Source: Amycolatopsis lexingtonensis
GTDB lineage: Bacteria > Actinomycetota > Actinomycetes > Mycobacteriales > Pseudonocardiaceae
DNA: 64,000 nt
Direction of reading: 5' to 3'
Assembly (NCBI RefSeq): GCF_014873755.1
Contig: NZ_JADBEG010000001.1
Coordinates: 9,274,501 to 9,338,500, forward strand
Part shown: positions 63,659 through 64,000 of the stretch, in pieces
Layout: every line of letters starts with the position of its first letter
How positions within the stretch are numbered: position 1 is the first letter of the stretch
Made by a program: the position numbers and the translations under genes
The notes under the pieces: model-generated
Seen by the model: only the letters and a program-made list of their open reading frames with translations
What the model was told of the DNA's origin: nothing
Database searches by the model: none

Positions 63659-64000
63659 GTGGACGAGATGCGTGACCTCCTGATCCGTGCCGCCGAGCTG
63701 GCCGCCGACTACCGGGCGGGTCTCCCGGAACGGCCGGTCGTGACCGGGGCGGCTCCCGCGGCCTTCGGTGGTCCCCTCCCGGACGGCCCGACCCCACCGT
63801 CCGAAGTGCTCGAAGAACTCGCGCGCGTCGCGGACCCCGGGCTCGTCGCCACCGCCGGGCCGCGCTTCTTCGGGTTCGTCATCGGCGGCGCGCTGCCCGC
63901 CGCCACCGCGGCCGACGTCCTCGCCGCCGGGTGGGACCAGAACGCCTTCAACGCCGTGCTCTCCCCGGCCGCGGCCGCCGCGGAGGACACCGCCGGGCGC
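63659..64000 (+). CDS. PLP-dependent decarboxylase, N-terminal part (runs off window)
   Basis: The visible 114 residues (MRDLLIRAAELAADYRAGLP, PPSEVLEELARVADPGLVA, GPRFFGFVIGGALPAATAADV, AAGWDQNAFNAVLSPAAAA) are the N-terminal portion of group II PLP decarboxylases of the aromatic-L-amino-acid/tyrosine decarboxylase type. GTG 63659 follows TACAGT by 6 bases, suggesting a leaderless start; ATG 63668 is the alternative. The PLP lysine lies outside the window, so activity cannot be judged. Confidence 0.85.
   Translation, partial: MDEMRDLLIRAAELAADYRAGLPERPVVTGAAPAAFGGPLPDGPTPPSEVLEELARVADPGLVATAGPRFFGFVIGGALPAATAADVLAAGWDQNAFNAVLSPAAAAAEDTAGR

Overview
The window is very G+C rich, with codons ending almost always in G or C and many GTG or TTG starts. 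The gene families (AftD-type arabinofuranosyltransferase, DUF3068/PorA-like and DUF2613 envelope proteins, a BkdR-BkdABC cluster, PucR, MocR and MarR regulators, a deazaflavin-dependent reductase) point to an arabinogalactan-walled actinomycete. I infer a Pseudonocardiaceae genome, most likely Amycolatopsis-like; the host name is inference. I saw no tRNA, rRNA, CRISPR array, transposase or prophage. No stretch over 300 bases lacks a gene.

Layout. 1-9.6 kb: carbohydrate and lipid turnover (3' part of a GH92 mannosidase, HSL-type esterase with a divergent MarR gene, secreted lipase with a divergent PucR regulator, two small lipoproteins, secreted GH3 beta-glucosidase). 9.7-14.0 kb: a start-less DUF2199 remnant, bkdR and the bkdABC branched-chain 2-oxoacid dehydrogenase operon. 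14.0-16.1 kb: a coiled-coil/membrane gene pair and an immunity-like helical protein. 16.1-34.6 kb: a nearly complete choline-to-serine pathway. BetA and BetB make glycine betaine, a Rieske oxygenase (GbcA-like) with a Rieske ferredoxin and reductase nearby would demethylate it, a dimethylglycine oxidase-like enzyme gives sarcosine, SoxBDAG gives glycine, GlyA makes serine and PurU recycles formyl-THF. TetR (BetI-like) and GntR regulators sit at the divergent promoters with visible palindromic operators. 34.8-40.9 kb: HtrA-like protease, MarR/MFS pair, AhpD-like protein/MocR pair and a GH25-like protein. 41.0-57.3 kb: cell-envelope glycan genes (VWA/solute-binding protein, GT-C membrane proteins, AftD, flippase, DUF2613, HHxxxDG acyltransferase, GT4, methyltransferases, DUF3068). 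57.3-64 kb: mixed genes, including a DUF2975/XRE pair, a second PucR regulator, a secreted beta-helix protein, an F420-type reductase, a GNAT enzyme and the start of a PLP decarboxylase.

The most striking non-coding signal is a family of four 53-bp nested palindromes at 2278, 38009, 49149 and 53454. They lie only between convergent genes, supply stop codons to some of them, and differ by paired changes that keep every base pair. Other signals are an 18-bp perfect palindrome resembling parS inside soxG, a recurring intragenic motif close to TCCACARTGGA, many apparently leaderless promoters, and several gene remnants.
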